Below are positions 17,822 through 26,877 of a DNA stretch of 64,000 nt, one piece after another. A program made the position numbers and the translations under genes. The notes under the pieces were generated by a model, which was not told the origin of the DNA, did no database searches, and was given only the letters and a program-made list of their open reading frames with translations. The DNA comes from Flavipsychrobacter sp. (lineage in GTDB: Bacteria > Bacteroidota > Bacteroidia > Chitinophagales > Chitinophagaceae). Location of the stretch: NCBI GenBank assembly GCA_016787265.1, contig JAEUVF010000014.1, forward strand, positions 151,316 through 215,315, written 5' to 3'. The stretch's first letter is position 1. Every line of letters begins with the position of its first letter.

Positions 17822-18766
17822 ATGACACTAACCCAGCTTGAATATATATTGGCTGTTGATGAGCACCGGCATTTCGCTACAGCAGCTGCGCATTGTTATG
17901 TAACCCAGCCTACACTGAGTATGCAGATTCAGAAAATGGAAGATGAAATGGGGTTAAAGATTTTTGATCGCAGCAGACAACCGGTTATTCCAACACCCCT
18001 TGGAGAACTGGTGCTGGAGCATGCCAGGCGGGTAATGCAGGAGGTGAAATTGCTGGAAGATGTGATAAAGGAAAAACAGGGACTGATACATGGAGAATTA
18101 CGTCTGGGTATTATCCCAACGCTGGCACCATATCTCCTGCCTATTTTCCTGCCTTCTTTTCTGGAAAAATATCCGGAGCTGCAATTAAAAGTCAAAGAGA
18201 TGACAACTGATAACCTGGTGGATGCGGTTGCCAAAGGAAGATTGGATATGGCCCTGGTAGTAACACCACTGAATCATAAGGGCATTGATGAATATCCCCT
18301 GTTTTATGAAGAGATGATGGCTTATGTATCGCGCAAAAATGCTGCCTATAAAAAAACCTACATGCTGGCCAAGGACATTGATGTGCATGATCTCTGGCTA
18401 TTGGAGGAAGGGCATTGTTTTCGGGATCAGATCCTGAATCTTTGTGAATTGCGGCAGGCACACAAAGACCTCCTCTTATTCGAGTACGAAGCCGGAAGCC
18501 TGGAGACGCTGAAGAAAATGGTAGAAACCAATCGCGGTATTACCATCCTGCCCGAATTGGCCACCTACGACCTGACTGCATCACAGCAACGCATGCTAAG
18601 GCATTTTAAAACACCGCCACCCATGCGGGAAGTCAGTCTGATCACCAGCAAAATTTTTGTAAAGGAAAAATTGCTGGAGGCGCTTAAGGAATGTGTATTA
18701 ACCAGTTTGCCTGAAAAAATCCGGAAGAACAAACCCCGGAATGTCATTCCTGTTCAGGAGGGTTAA
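17822..18766 (+). CDS. oxyR: OxyR-type hydrogen-peroxide-responsive LysR regulator
   Basis: 314 residues. The N-terminal winged helix is typical of LysR proteins (LTQLEYILAVDEHRHFATAA...TQPTLSMQIQKMEDEMG). In the sensor domain, GHCFRDQILNLC places cysteines at residues 199 and 208, the same numbers and spacing as the redox pair of E. coli OxyR, so peroxide should form the activating disulfide. Targets usually include katG, ahpCF and dps; none lie in this window. It is monocistronic, and its last 23 bp overlap the convergent AsmA-family gene. The 105-bp gap upstream must hold its promoter. Confidence 0.93.
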   Translation: MTLTQLEYILAVDEHRHFATAAAHCYVTQPTLSMQIQKMEDEMGLKIFDRSRQPVIPTPLGELVLEHARRVMQEVKLLEDVIKEKQGLIHGELRLGIIPTLAPYLLPIFLPSFLEKYPELQLKVKEMTTDNLVDAVAKGRLDMALVVTPLNHKGIDEYPLFYEEMMAYVSRKNAAYKKTYMLAKDIDVHDLWLLEEGHCFRDQILNLCELRQAHKDLLLFEYEAGSLETLKKMVETNRGITILPELATYDLTASQQRMLRHFKTPPPMREVSLITSKIFVKEKLLEALKECVLTSLPEKIRKNKPRNVIPVQEG

Positions 18767-21700
18767 CTGCTTCGTCTACCGTTTCCTCCAGTTCTTCGGA
18801 ATCTTTTCCTCTGCGGACACGTACAACCGGATTCTCTGAAGTGCCGGTAACGGTCATGGGTATACCAATAATACCCAGGGGAGGCAGACCCAGGCGGAAG
18901 CGCAAATTCAATTGTCCGTCCAGTGAAACCTGTCCTTCTACCCGTGGGCGGAATCCGAATATCCGCATTCTCGTTCTCTCAATTGTTATAAGGTTATTGT
19001 TTATAGAAGAATTAATTACAACTGCTTTCAGTTGCGGATTATTGATGCTGTCTTTGCCACTTGCTTTACTAACCGCATTGAATAGTTTCAATCCTTTTAT
19101 CTCAACATTTTCCAGGATGAGTTTACCTTTTCCTTTCAAAGATGGATATACCGGATCCATTTGTTCATTGATTCGTCCGGATAAAAAGTAATCCATTGAA
19201 ATCAGCCCTTTGGTATAGGCAGCGGATGGTGCCATTTCTCTGAACAGACTGATTTCTTCGTAAGCTTTTTTGACATCGAAAGAATCGGCGCGGGTTTGAA
19301 TTGAAAACCTTGCGGAGTAAGGGTTTTCAGGCTGGTAGTCAGCTTCCAGGAACACCCTGGCACCTGCAATCCGGGCGGTTGTCTGACTAAGCTTGGCTAC
19401 TCCTTTTTGTATTTGCAATTGGCCGGCTAGGTGATGCAGGCTGCTTGCTCCAAACTGAACGGTATCGATGGCGGCTTTCAGTATAAGATTAATTCCGTCC
19501 GGAAATAATAAAACCCCTGAACCTTCTTTGGCCGTTGAAGTACTGTCTGACAGAGTTGTTGCTTCAAAAGCTGTGAAATCATCCAGTTGCAAATGTTTGC
19601 CTGTAACTGCTAAAATGCCTTTTAATTCAGATTGATTCATAAGATACCCGACTATTTGCTGCACATCTCCTTCCAAATTCAGTTTATTCTTTTTATACTG
19701 CAGGATGGTGTTTTTCAGCCAGGCATGTTCCTGGTTGAATTCCAATCGAAGCGATGGGAATACAAAGGGCGCAGGATAGGCAATGCTGCGCAGATGTAAT
19801 TGTTCTGCCTGCAGGTATCCTTTTTGCCGGAGGTTTCTGTATCGTTTTTTCTCTATATCCGATACGCGTCCGCCCAGATCCAGGTTCATTTCCAGCTTAC
19901 CACCAAGCCGGAAATCATCAAGTGCCAGGAGCTGGTAAAGGCTGTCCAGGTTCAGCGTTCCTTTTGCTGCAATTTGGTAATGGATGTCTTGCAGGTTTTC
20001 CAGATTACCTGTCAATTCAAAAGGTTGATTATTGAATTCAAATTTGGCTGTTGGAATCGAAATCCTCAGGTCTTTGGAATTGCCAGTACTGGATTCAATG
20101 GATGTTTTAATAAAAATATTATCAAGGACGCTTGCTGAAAAAGGGGTTTGAATTCGTCCAGCTTTCCATTGGAGCTGAGCAGCCGTTACAGGGAAGGCAT
20201 TTTTATCCTTGTTTAGCTCACCTGTAGCATCGATTTGCATGTTAAGCTCCCCTTCATAACGGTAACCCTCAAGTGGAAATACCTGGTTCATTTCCTTCAT
20301 GGGAAGGGTTGCCTTTCCGGAAATTTTCATGTTTGAAGGAAACAGCCCATCCAGCTGTGCTGTCATTTCCATCTGACCAGAGCCTGGTTTTGCTTTGAAT
20401 TCCTGAATTTTTAAATGAATGTCCTGCCAATTGGATCCTTTAAGGTTAGATTCAATGCTGGCAGAAATTTCAGCAACCGCCAAAGGCAATTGTTGGAATT
20501 TAATCTTGCCTTTTTCCAGGCGCGCATTGAGCTGATAGGAGGGTACAGACAGCAATATAGTGTCCGGGCGAAAATTGGAAGGATTCTGTCCTCTTTTCAG
20601 TTGACCATCGATGTTTGCCTGAACTGCTAATTTACCAGCGATGTCAACATCGTTCAGTCCAAGCGCCTGGTCTAATAACTGCAGTTCCATCGTGCTTTTG
20701 ATATCCGCCTGGATGATTGGGTTTTCGAATCCCAGTACCTGTCCTTTGATTTGGCTGCTATCTCCATCCAGTGTGAAAAATAAGCGATCGATTTTTACCA
20801 GCATGCTGTCGGGATCCAGCCGGGGCAGGTAGAGCTCAGTCTTCATTTGAACATTCCGTAAAGGCTTAGGTGCACTTTTATGTTGTATACTTCCATCGTT
20901 AATCAGACAGGAAATATGCATGTCGGGTGCTTCGCCGGTACCGGCTCTGTAAGCGCCTTTCAGATCCAGGGTTACTTTACTTTTTCCGGTGATGCGGGTA
21001 TCCTTAAACCAGCTGTCGTACCCTGGTGGTAAAACTGAGAATATATGTTTAAAGTCTGTTGAGCCCGATACAAGACTTAGGTCAATAGCATAGCCATCCC
21101 GCACGAAAAAAAGTGTTCCGGAAAAGTCAACCGGTAATTGATTGATCAGGATATCATTTTTTTGAAAGCGTAAGGCCAGTGAATAGGTATTTACACCTGT
21201 AATTAATTCAGCATCCACACTGCGTTGATCCAGGTATCGGGTACCATTGTATTCAACACTCATGGATTTTGCGTGAAGCGAGGAGGTGAGATCAAACTCT
21301 TCCTGGTCCAGCATGCCTCTTCCTTCATATGAAAATTGATTGGATTCTATTAACAAGGGAATAGAGGCATCCTCATAATAAAGCGAACAATCCGAAAAAT
21401 ATATTCCCTGTATCTGTAAACTCGTTCCTCCGGACGTTTTCACTGCTGTAGTATCCGTTACCTTTTTTCCTTTATAGATTGCATAATTGGCTCTTCCATC
21501 TTTGTCAACTAAAACTTTCACCTGGGCCCGCTCAATAAAAAACTGATCAACTTCGAGATCGTCTTGAAAGATCGACGCCAGATTAATCCCAAAACTCAGG
21601 CTTTTACCTGCCATCAGGGTATCTTTCTCAAAAGGTACTGCCCCGGTTAAGGAGAAATCTTTTAGTGTAAGTGTCAGCCTCGGGAAATGGCTGAAAAATC

Positions 21701-21872
21701 CAATCTGGACTTTTTTAAAATCGACCTGGCTTTCCACCGTTTGGTTGATCCAGGTTTTGATTGATTGTTCGATCCGATCTGCGAAAAGCAAAGGAAGCAG
21801 GTATAGTAGTGCCAATATGCTGCCTAATGAAATACCTGCTGTTATTGCCACTCTTCTCATTCTAACGCTCAT
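18744..21872 (-). CDS. AsmA-family protein
   Basis: 1042 residues. One N-terminal membrane helix (VAITAGISLGSILALLYLLPLLF) precedes an AsmA N-domain (VDFKKVQIGFFSHFPRLTLTLKDFSLTG, residues ~45-80). A long beta-rich periplasmic region follows, ending in an AsmA-like C-domain (KGLISMDYFLSGRINEQMDP...KGKGKLILENVEIKG, ~900-960) and an acidic tail (KDSEELEETVDEAV). AsmA proteins act in outer-membrane biogenesis or phospholipid transfer between membranes. Start ATG 21870-21872 or the ATG four codons later. Its 3' end overlaps oxyR by 23 bp. A second, even larger protein of similar design is at 2.4-6.2 kb. Confidence 0.85.
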   Translation of the reverse strand: MSVRMRRVAITAGISLGSILALLYLLPLLFADRIEQSIKTWINQTVESQVDFKKVQIGFFSHFPRLTLTLKDFSLTGAVPFEKDTLMAGKSLSFGINLASIFQDDLEVDQFFIERAQVKVLVDKDGRANYAIYKGKKVTDTTAVKTSGGTSLQIQGIYFSDCSLYYEDASIPLLIESNQFSYEGRGMLDQEEFDLTSSLHAKSMSVEYNGTRYLDQRSVDAELITGVNTYSLALRFQKNDILINQLPVDFSGTLFFVRDGYAIDLSLVSGSTDFKHIFSVLPPGYDSWFKDTRITGKSKVTLDLKGAYRAGTGEAPDMHISCLINDGSIQHKSAPKPLRNVQMKTELYLPRLDPDSMLVKIDRLFFTLDGDSSQIKGQVLGFENPIIQADIKSTMELQLLDQALGLNDVDIAGKLAVQANIDGQLKRGQNPSNFRPDTILLSVPSYQLNARLEKGKIKFQQLPLAVAEISASIESNLKGSNWQDIHLKIQEFKAKPGSGQMEMTAQLDGLFPSNMKISGKATLPMKEMNQVFPLEGYRYEGELNMQIDATGELNKDKNAFPVTAAQLQWKAGRIQTPFSASVLDNIFIKTSIESSTGNSKDLRISIPTAKFEFNNQPFELTGNLENLQDIHYQIAAKGTLNLDSLYQLLALDDFRLGGKLEMNLDLGGRVSDIEKKRYRNLRQKGYLQAEQLHLRSIAYPAPFVFPSLRLEFNQEHAWLKNTILQYKKNKLNLEGDVQQIVGYLMNQSELKGILAVTGKHLQLDDFTAFEATTLSDSTSTAKEGSGVLLFPDGINLILKAAIDTVQFGASSLHHLAGQLQIQKGVAKLSQTTARIAGARVFLEADYQPENPYSARFSIQTRADSFDVKKAYEEISLFREMAPSAAYTKGLISMDYFLSGRINEQMDPVYPSLKGKGKLILENVEIKGLKLFNAVSKASGKDSINNPQLKAVVINSSINNNLITIERTRMRIFGFRPRVEGQVSLDGQLNLRFRLGLPPLGIIGIPMTVTGTSENPVVRVRRGKDSEELEETVDEAVNPPEQE

Positions 21873-21888
21873 ATTGGTCCAGGTATAA

Positions 21889-22704
21889 TTAGTTCTCGTA
21901 TTTTAAAACAGAATCGATCGCGGCTTGATATACGGGAAATTTTGTAAGATCATTATGAATTCCCCCTTCTATTGTTTCAAATTTATCGGCAGCTTTTAAA
22001 AGCGGTTTCAGCCTGCTCGCATTGGAATAAGGAACAACACCATCATCTGTGCCCTGTAGTATCAGAATGGGAGCTTTGACCTGTTGGATGTACTGATAGG
22101 TTGGAAATTTCATTTTAATCATCCGGTTCACCGGGTAAATCGGAAGGTACCGACTGAACAGGGAAGTCATGCTGTAGTAGGGCGTTTCAAGAATCAGTGT
22201 TCTGGTGGCCGACTCGGTTGCAAGCCGGGTGGCGATTCCGGTCCCCAGGCTTTTACCATAAATAAAAATGCTGTCAGCATTGTATCGGGATCTTGCCAGT
22301 TTATAGGTTTGCCTCGCGAACTGGTGAAGCTGTTCTTCGGTTAATGTTCCGGTGCTTTTACCAAAACCCGGATAATCGGGCATCCAGACTTCAAATCCCC
22401 TGCTGGTAAAGTAACTGGCGTATTTCGCGTAATAGCTGATATTTTTTTTATTGCCATGAAAATAAAGCACCGCCCCGGCTGCGCGTTTGTTGCTGTCTGC
22501 CCCTGGTAAAAAACGTACCAGGTTCATATTGACCCCTTCTTCCATAGGAATATTCAATTCAGTGAAAGGTTGCTCAAATGAATAGGGTTTCGCCCTGGTT
22601 AGCGGTTCCGGGTGAAACAAAAAATAATCCTGCAGATAATAGACTGCGATTCCAATCACTGCATACAACACCACCGCAATTTGAATTCCTCTCATCCATT
22701 TCAT
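21889..22704 (-). CDS. Alpha/beta hydrolase, BEM46/YfhR-like, membrane anchored
   Basis: 271 residues: an N-terminal membrane anchor (IQIAVVLYAVIGIAVYYLQ), then an alpha/beta-hydrolase fold with oxyanion-hole LYFHGNKKN, nucleophile Ser in YGKSLGTG, acid Asp in LQGTDDGVVP and His in EGGIHNDL. This is the BEM46/YfhR type, whose natural substrate is generally unknown (esterase or thioesterase suggested). It is strongly similar in layout to the hydrolase at 28844-29626 (HGN, GFGKSTG, IYGKSLGTG against VYGRSIGSG). It ends 16 bp before the AsmA-family start on the same strand. Confidence 0.85.
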   Translation of the reverse strand: MKWMRGIQIAVVLYAVIGIAVYYLQDYFLFHPEPLTRAKPYSFEQPFTELNIPMEEGVNMNLVRFLPGADSNKRAAGAVLYFHGNKKNISYYAKYASYFTSRGFEVWMPDYPGFGKSTGTLTEEQLHQFARQTYKLARSRYNADSIFIYGKSLGTGIATRLATESATRTLILETPYYSMTSLFSRYLPIYPVNRMIKMKFPTYQYIQQVKAPILILQGTDDGVVPYSNASRLKPLLKAADKFETIEGGIHNDLTKFPVYQAAIDSVLKYEN

Positions 22705-22783
22705 CCGGCAAAAATAGGAAAGCCTGTTGCTCGTCTTGCAGGTAAATGAATTAATGCTAATTTGAATATGAAAATTATACTAT

Positions 22784-23537
22784 ATGAAAAGAGGTTTTTG
22801 TTTCCTGCTGTTGGTAATCGGCGTTATGGCTGTTTTGCAGGTACATGCGCAAACGGAAGGGCAGGAGGAGAAACTTAATCTGCCGGGGGATAACCTCAAC
22901 CTCTATGCGGTGATGAAAATGTTCCAGGAATCGGAAACACTTGAAATATTTGAAAAGAAACTGAACGAAGAAGATAACCGGATCAATAACCTGGACCTGA
23001 ATGGAGATGATCAAATTGATTATATCAGGGTACTGGATGAGGTAGATGGGGATGTTAACCGGTGATGAAGTACTATATGGCAAGGATTATATCATTGAGC
23101 CCAATATGACCGAAGGCGCTTCCAATGGCCGACCCAATCCCGGTTATACCGGCAAAACTCAAAAAATAGAAGACAAGATCATTGTTGCCAACTCCGTTCC
23201 TCAAACGGAAATTGCTACCTGGCCGGTGGTGGTATATATGTATCAGCCTACCTATGTAGTGTGGCATTCACCCTGGTATTATGGCTATTATCCACCCTGG
23301 CCAGCGCCCCGACCTACACCAAGCAAGCCTACTGTAACCAGGCCTGCGCCGGAACGACCAAGTCCAACAAGACCAAGTCCGACAAGACCCGCGCCTTCCA
23401 AACCGACTCCCGCCAAACCTGGAGTGGAACGTCCGGCTACCAGGCCCACGAGACCAGTTACGAAGCCTGCACCCTCTACACGTCCGGCGGCAAAACCGGC
23501 CGCCCGACCTGCAAAGAAACCGGGTGAGGGAGGTTAA
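22784..23537 (+). pseudogene. Broken exported protein gene (frameshift with internal deletion)
   Basis: Two overlapping frames together look like one gene. The first (22784-23065) has a signal peptide (CFLLLVIGVMAVLQVHAQ) and a calcium-loop-like NNLDLNGDDQIDYIRVLDE, then stops. The second (23046-23537) resumes with TGDEVLYGKDYIIEP and a membrane-proximal YMYQPTYVVWHSPWYYGYYPPW, then a Pro-Thr-Lys repeat tail (rounds of RPSPTRP). From memory, complete Bacteroidota relatives have about 35-40 residues between these parts (a hydrophobic 'VLQV..' strand). Here they are missing and the frame changes around 23050-23060. Either the gene is dead or the assembly has an error. The stop overlaps the convergent metallo-hydrolase by 4 bp. 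Confidence 0.65.
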
Positions 23538-24730
23538 TGATCCACACTGATAACGCGGGTGATCAGCCACTGGTCACCCTCTTTTTTCCACACCATAATA
23601 TTTTTAAAACTGCCACAATCCATTTTCTTATTTTCTATATGGCAGAATTGATGGCGGTTGATCTGGATTGCACCTGAACCCGGAACAGGATATACTTCCA
23701 GTGTACCAGCTTCCATATCCCGGCGAAATCCGGTCTCTGTATTTCTTTCGAATAGCTGTTTCATTTTTATCCGGGTCTGAACATAATTGTCCTTCCCCCC
23801 TTTGTCGTGATAGAATTCAAGGTCTGCTGAAAAATAGGTCATGACCTCTTCCAGCTGACGACGATTAAATGCATCGAAAAAGGCACTGTCCAATTTCTGA
23901 ATCAACTGGTATAAACTATCCTGTTGGTGTATGGCAGTAGTTTTTTCGGTGACAGGTACATCGAACAGGGTGGCGGTGAATTCAAGCAGGGCCCCATTTC
24001 CGGCAGGACCATGGCCGGGCACTACGGTTGTTAGTTCCGGATAGGCAGTCTGCACAGCCCGAATGGTCTTTGACCAACTGGTAATATTGGCGTCACCTAC
24101 AAACCCAAATCCCGCATTGAGCGCTTTAACCAGGCAGCCTCCAAATAAAGCCTTGTATTCAGGAATATAACTGACGATATTATCTTTTGTATGTCCTTCT
24201 CCGAAATAGCGGTTTATAACCTGTCTGCCATTCAACTGGAGTTGTTGTTCGTCTTTGAAAACCTGCTGAGGTAACGGACTGCCAGCTGCTTTTGCAAGGG
24301 CTCGGGTCCGTTCATTTGAAATGGAAAGAATGCCTGCTTTATGAAACACTTCCAATCCAGCCAGACAATCATTGTGAAAATGATTCACAACAACCGCTTT
24401 TACGTGGATCTTCCATTTTTTTCGAAGCAACCGGATGAGCTCAATACTTGCTGTATCGGATGCGGGTGTATCAAAAACAATAGCCGAATCTCCGCTTATA
24501 TAGATCATCCCATTGCAACCAACTTTTCCCCAGCTATCGGTTTTCAGATATGATTCATGCACATAAAGATTAGGCTGAATCCTGGTGATCTTCAGGTGTG
24601 CGGATTCATATGGTTTCGGTTGTGCCTGTGTGTTATAGCCTGTTAAAAGCCAAACTGCAACCAGTAATATGCTACAAATACAGGTCCATCCAGGCAAGGA
24701 GTTTTTGTTCAAATAAGGAGGCTTCTTCAT
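23534..24730 (-). CDS. Metallo-beta-lactamase-fold hydrolase (B1-like) fused to an NTF2-like domain
   Basis: 398 residues from ATG 24728-24730. A signal peptide (ICSILLVAVWLLTGYNTQAQ) predicts export. The MBL domain carries ligands in the subclass B1 order: His117, His119 and Asp121 (NHFHND), His180 (GEGHTKDN), Cys199 (FGGCLVK) and His240 (VPGHG). The Cys199 ligand is what marks B1 beta-lactamases. Residues ~275-398 form a separate NTF2/DUF4440-like domain (QKLDSAFFDAFNRRQLEEVMTYFS), ending GDQWLITRVISVDH. I do not know this fusion as a named enzyme. It could be a beta-lactamase or another exported metallo-hydrolase. Its start overlaps the upstream hydrolase's 3' end by 59 bp. Confidence 0.85.
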   Translation of the reverse strand: MKKPPYLNKNSLPGWTCICSILLVAVWLLTGYNTQAQPKPYESAHLKITRIQPNLYVHESYLKTDSWGKVGCNGMIYISGDSAIVFDTPASDTASIELIRLLRKKWKIHVKAVVVNHFHNDCLAGLEVFHKAGILSISNERTRALAKAAGSPLPQQVFKDEQQLQLNGRQVINRYFGEGHTKDNIVSYIPEYKALFGGCLVKALNAGFGFVGDANITSWSKTIRAVQTAYPELTTVVPGHGPAGNGALLEFTATLFDVPVTEKTTAIHQQDSLYQLIQKLDSAFFDAFNRRQLEEVMTYFSADLEFYHDKGGKDNYVQTRIKMKQLFERNTETGFRRDMEAGTLEVYPVPGSGAIQINRHQFCHIENKKMDCGSFKNIMVWKKEGDQWLITRVISVDH

Positions 24731-25532
24731 ATGGAGGGTTATGTGCGCTGTGTTCAAATATTTCAAGTGTGATGTCGGAAAACTGTTTACTTATGCTGGT
24801 CCATTGATCAGCAGGACCCGCCAGGTAGTCGTATTTGCCTTGTGCAAGCCATACCGGTACATAGAAATCATTGAGGCCCTGAGTCATTTCAATATCTCTG
24901 AAAACTATGCCCCACAAATAATCAATGGCCGGCATATTGGTATACACATCTTTCCAGAATTCGCCGGCATCTATTTCCAAATTTAACCAGCTCTTGGGTG
25001 CAAGTGCCAGGTTGTACAGGAGGAATGATTTATCCGGTTCGGCTTCGATAGCTGCTGGCAAGGCTTCCATATTAGCCCTGAATGTGTTGATCCGTTCTGG
25101 CTCTGCCAGGGTTTCGAAATGAAGATCTGCCAGTGCATGATTCTCCGTAGAGAGGGAGGTGGCCATACCAGATAGTATTACCCCCTTGACATGATCAGCA
25201 TATTTTTTAGCATATTCCAATGCCATATAACCATGCCCGCTATGACCAACAATCCAGAACCTGGTCCATCCCAGATCACTGCGTAGCGCTTCTATATCTT
25301 CTATGATCTCATCCAGCGCATACAACTCTTCTACAGTTTCTGTGCTTTCCGGAGCAATGCTAAATCCCCGGTGATCGGCAAAAACAAATCCCAGTTTTTC
25401 TTTGATGGATGCGGAGAACAGTCGCTGATAAAAAAGTCTGCTCCCGATTACAAGAACTGGTTCACCGGAGCCTTCCTTAATATAGTGTAGCGTAAAGCCA
25501 TCTCTTTCAATAGAGCCTTCCATGGTTTTCAT
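24672..25532 (-). CDS. Alpha/beta hydrolase (proline-iminopeptidase-like)
   Basis: 286 residues, no signal peptide. Seen: an N-terminal cap-free start (GFTLHYIKEGSGEPVLVIGS), the oxyanion segment FADHRGFS, nucleophile Ser in VGHSGHG, acid Asp in AQGKYDYLAG and His in FEHSAHNPPYEE. The HSAHNPPYE ending is common among prolyl aminopeptidase and haloalkane-dehalogenase-like hydrolases; substrate unknown. The gene overlaps the downstream metallo-hydrolase start by 59 bp on the same strand, suggesting co-expression. About 100 bp upstream of its start hold no gene. Confidence 0.85.
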   Translation of the reverse strand: MKTMEGSIERDGFTLHYIKEGSGEPVLVIGSRLFYQRLFSASIKEKLGFVFADHRGFSIAPESTETVEELYALDEIIEDIEALRSDLGWTRFWIVGHSGHGYMALEYAKKYADHVKGVILSGMATSLSTENHALADLHFETLAEPERINTFRANMEALPAAIEAEPDKSFLLYNLALAPKSWLNLEIDAGEFWKDVYTNMPAIDYLWGIVFRDIEMTQGLNDFYVPVWLAQGKYDYLAGPADQWTSISKQFSDITLEIFEHSAHNPPYEEASLFEQKLLAWMDLYL

Positions 25533-25631
25533 ATTGGACCTTGCTTTTGGGTACGGTAATTTCGGATAGTTTCACAAACAGTGCGCAATATACTACAGCA
25601 ACGGTTTACTCGGGATGTAAGTGGCAAGCAG

Positions 25632-26783
25632 TTATTCACATGACCTCGTAATCAGTTTCATGATTTCACCAATTTGCTGATTCGCCCAACGGGTAACAAC
25701 AACCAGTTCATTTTTATAATCAATTATGATATAATTACCACCATATCCTGCTGCATAATATAATTCAGCAGGCGCTCCTTTCAATGACTGATCACTGTTG
25801 TTCCACCATAGATATCCGTAAGCCTTGTTTGCCGGTGATGGTGCCAGCGCCTGCCTGATCCAGTTTTCCGATAGCAACTGTTTGTTTTTCCATTTTCCTT
25901 TTCGCAGGAAGAGCAATCCATAACGCGCCTGGTCCAATGCATGAATAAACATACCTCCTCCAAAATGACCACCTCCACTCACAGACTGAACCTGAAATCC
26001 ATCCATCGTCACCCAGGAATTGGAGTATCCATACCATCTCCAGGTGGTGGAAGCGCCAATCGGATCCTGGATCTGTTCTTTTAATACCTGTGGCAATGGT
26101 TTCCTCCATACCTGCAGGAGAGAATACGCCAGCAGGTTTACACGGATATCATTGTAATTATAAAATGTTCCCGGTTCATGGAGTTTTCTGTTTTTCCAAT
26201 CGTCAATGGTTCCTTCGCGGGGAGGCCTGTCGGCCCAGTCCTGCTGCCCGAATAATTCACCCGACCAATCAGAGCTTTGATTTAATAAATGTTCCCAGGT
26301 GATCTTACTGTTATGCGGACTTTCAAAGGATCCATCCCATACGTATTTATTCACTCTGTCATTGGTAGAACGGATCAGTCCCTGGTCCACTGCAAGTCCG
26401 GCAATAGTTGATAAATAACTTTTGGTAACACTGAAGGTCATATCCACCCGTTCAATATCTCCCCAGCTGGCAACAATATATCCTTTTCTGATTACCAGTC
26501 CGGCTGCTTTTCCTCTATCTTTCATTGGTCCCAGTATCTGATACCCCGGCTCCCGCTGATAGGATTTGTAAGCCGCAATACGCAGGTCGGTATCCAGATC
26601 TGATTCAGACCGTTTGGCCAGCGCAACGGCACTGTCCAGCAGTTGCTGGTTCATGCCCAGTTTACTGGCCGGCTGCCGGATCCAGTTGCTGTCGGGATAG
26701 TATAGCTGCTGCGCAAAGGAAGAAAGCCCCAAACAGGTAATTGTCAATTGAAGCAGTAGTATCCGCAGGGTGATATTTTTCAT
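25632..26783 (-). CDS. Serine hydrolase of the class C beta-lactamase/penicillin-binding fold
   Basis: 383 residues from ATG 26781-26783 (MKNITLRILLLQLT) with a signal peptide ending SSFAQ. The catalytic SxxK is seen in MTFSVTKSYLST, the YxN element in YNYNDIRVN and the third element in SVSGGGHFGGGMFIH. The fold covers AmpC, EstB esterases and D-aminopeptidases, so true beta-lactam hydrolysis cannot be claimed. It acts in the periplasm. An in-frame extension to 26852 is unlikely because the signal peptide begins at the chosen ATG. It is divergent from the hydrolase at 26878. Confidence 0.88.
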   Translation of the reverse strand: MKNITLRILLLQLTITCLGLSSFAQQLYYPDSNWIRQPASKLGMNQQLLDSAVALAKRSESDLDTDLRIAAYKSYQREPGYQILGPMKDRGKAAGLVIRKGYIVASWGDIERVDMTFSVTKSYLSTIAGLAVDQGLIRSTNDRVNKYVWDGSFESPHNSKITWEHLLNQSSDWSGELFGQQDWADRPPREGTIDDWKNRKLHEPGTFYNYNDIRVNLLAYSLLQVWRKPLPQVLKEQIQDPIGASTTWRWYGYSNSWVTMDGFQVQSVSGGGHFGGGMFIHALDQARYGLLFLRKGKWKNKQLLSENWIRQALAPSPANKAYGYLWWNNSDQSLKGAPAELYYAAGYGGNYIIIDYKNELVVVTRWANQQIGEIMKLITRSCE

Positions 26784-26877
26784 GAATGAAAGGTACAGCC
26801 GGGGGCTGAAAAAAAAATCGGGAATTCTGTAATGCAGGATCAGGTACTGCATCTATAGAAGTATAAAACCTGGAAAT

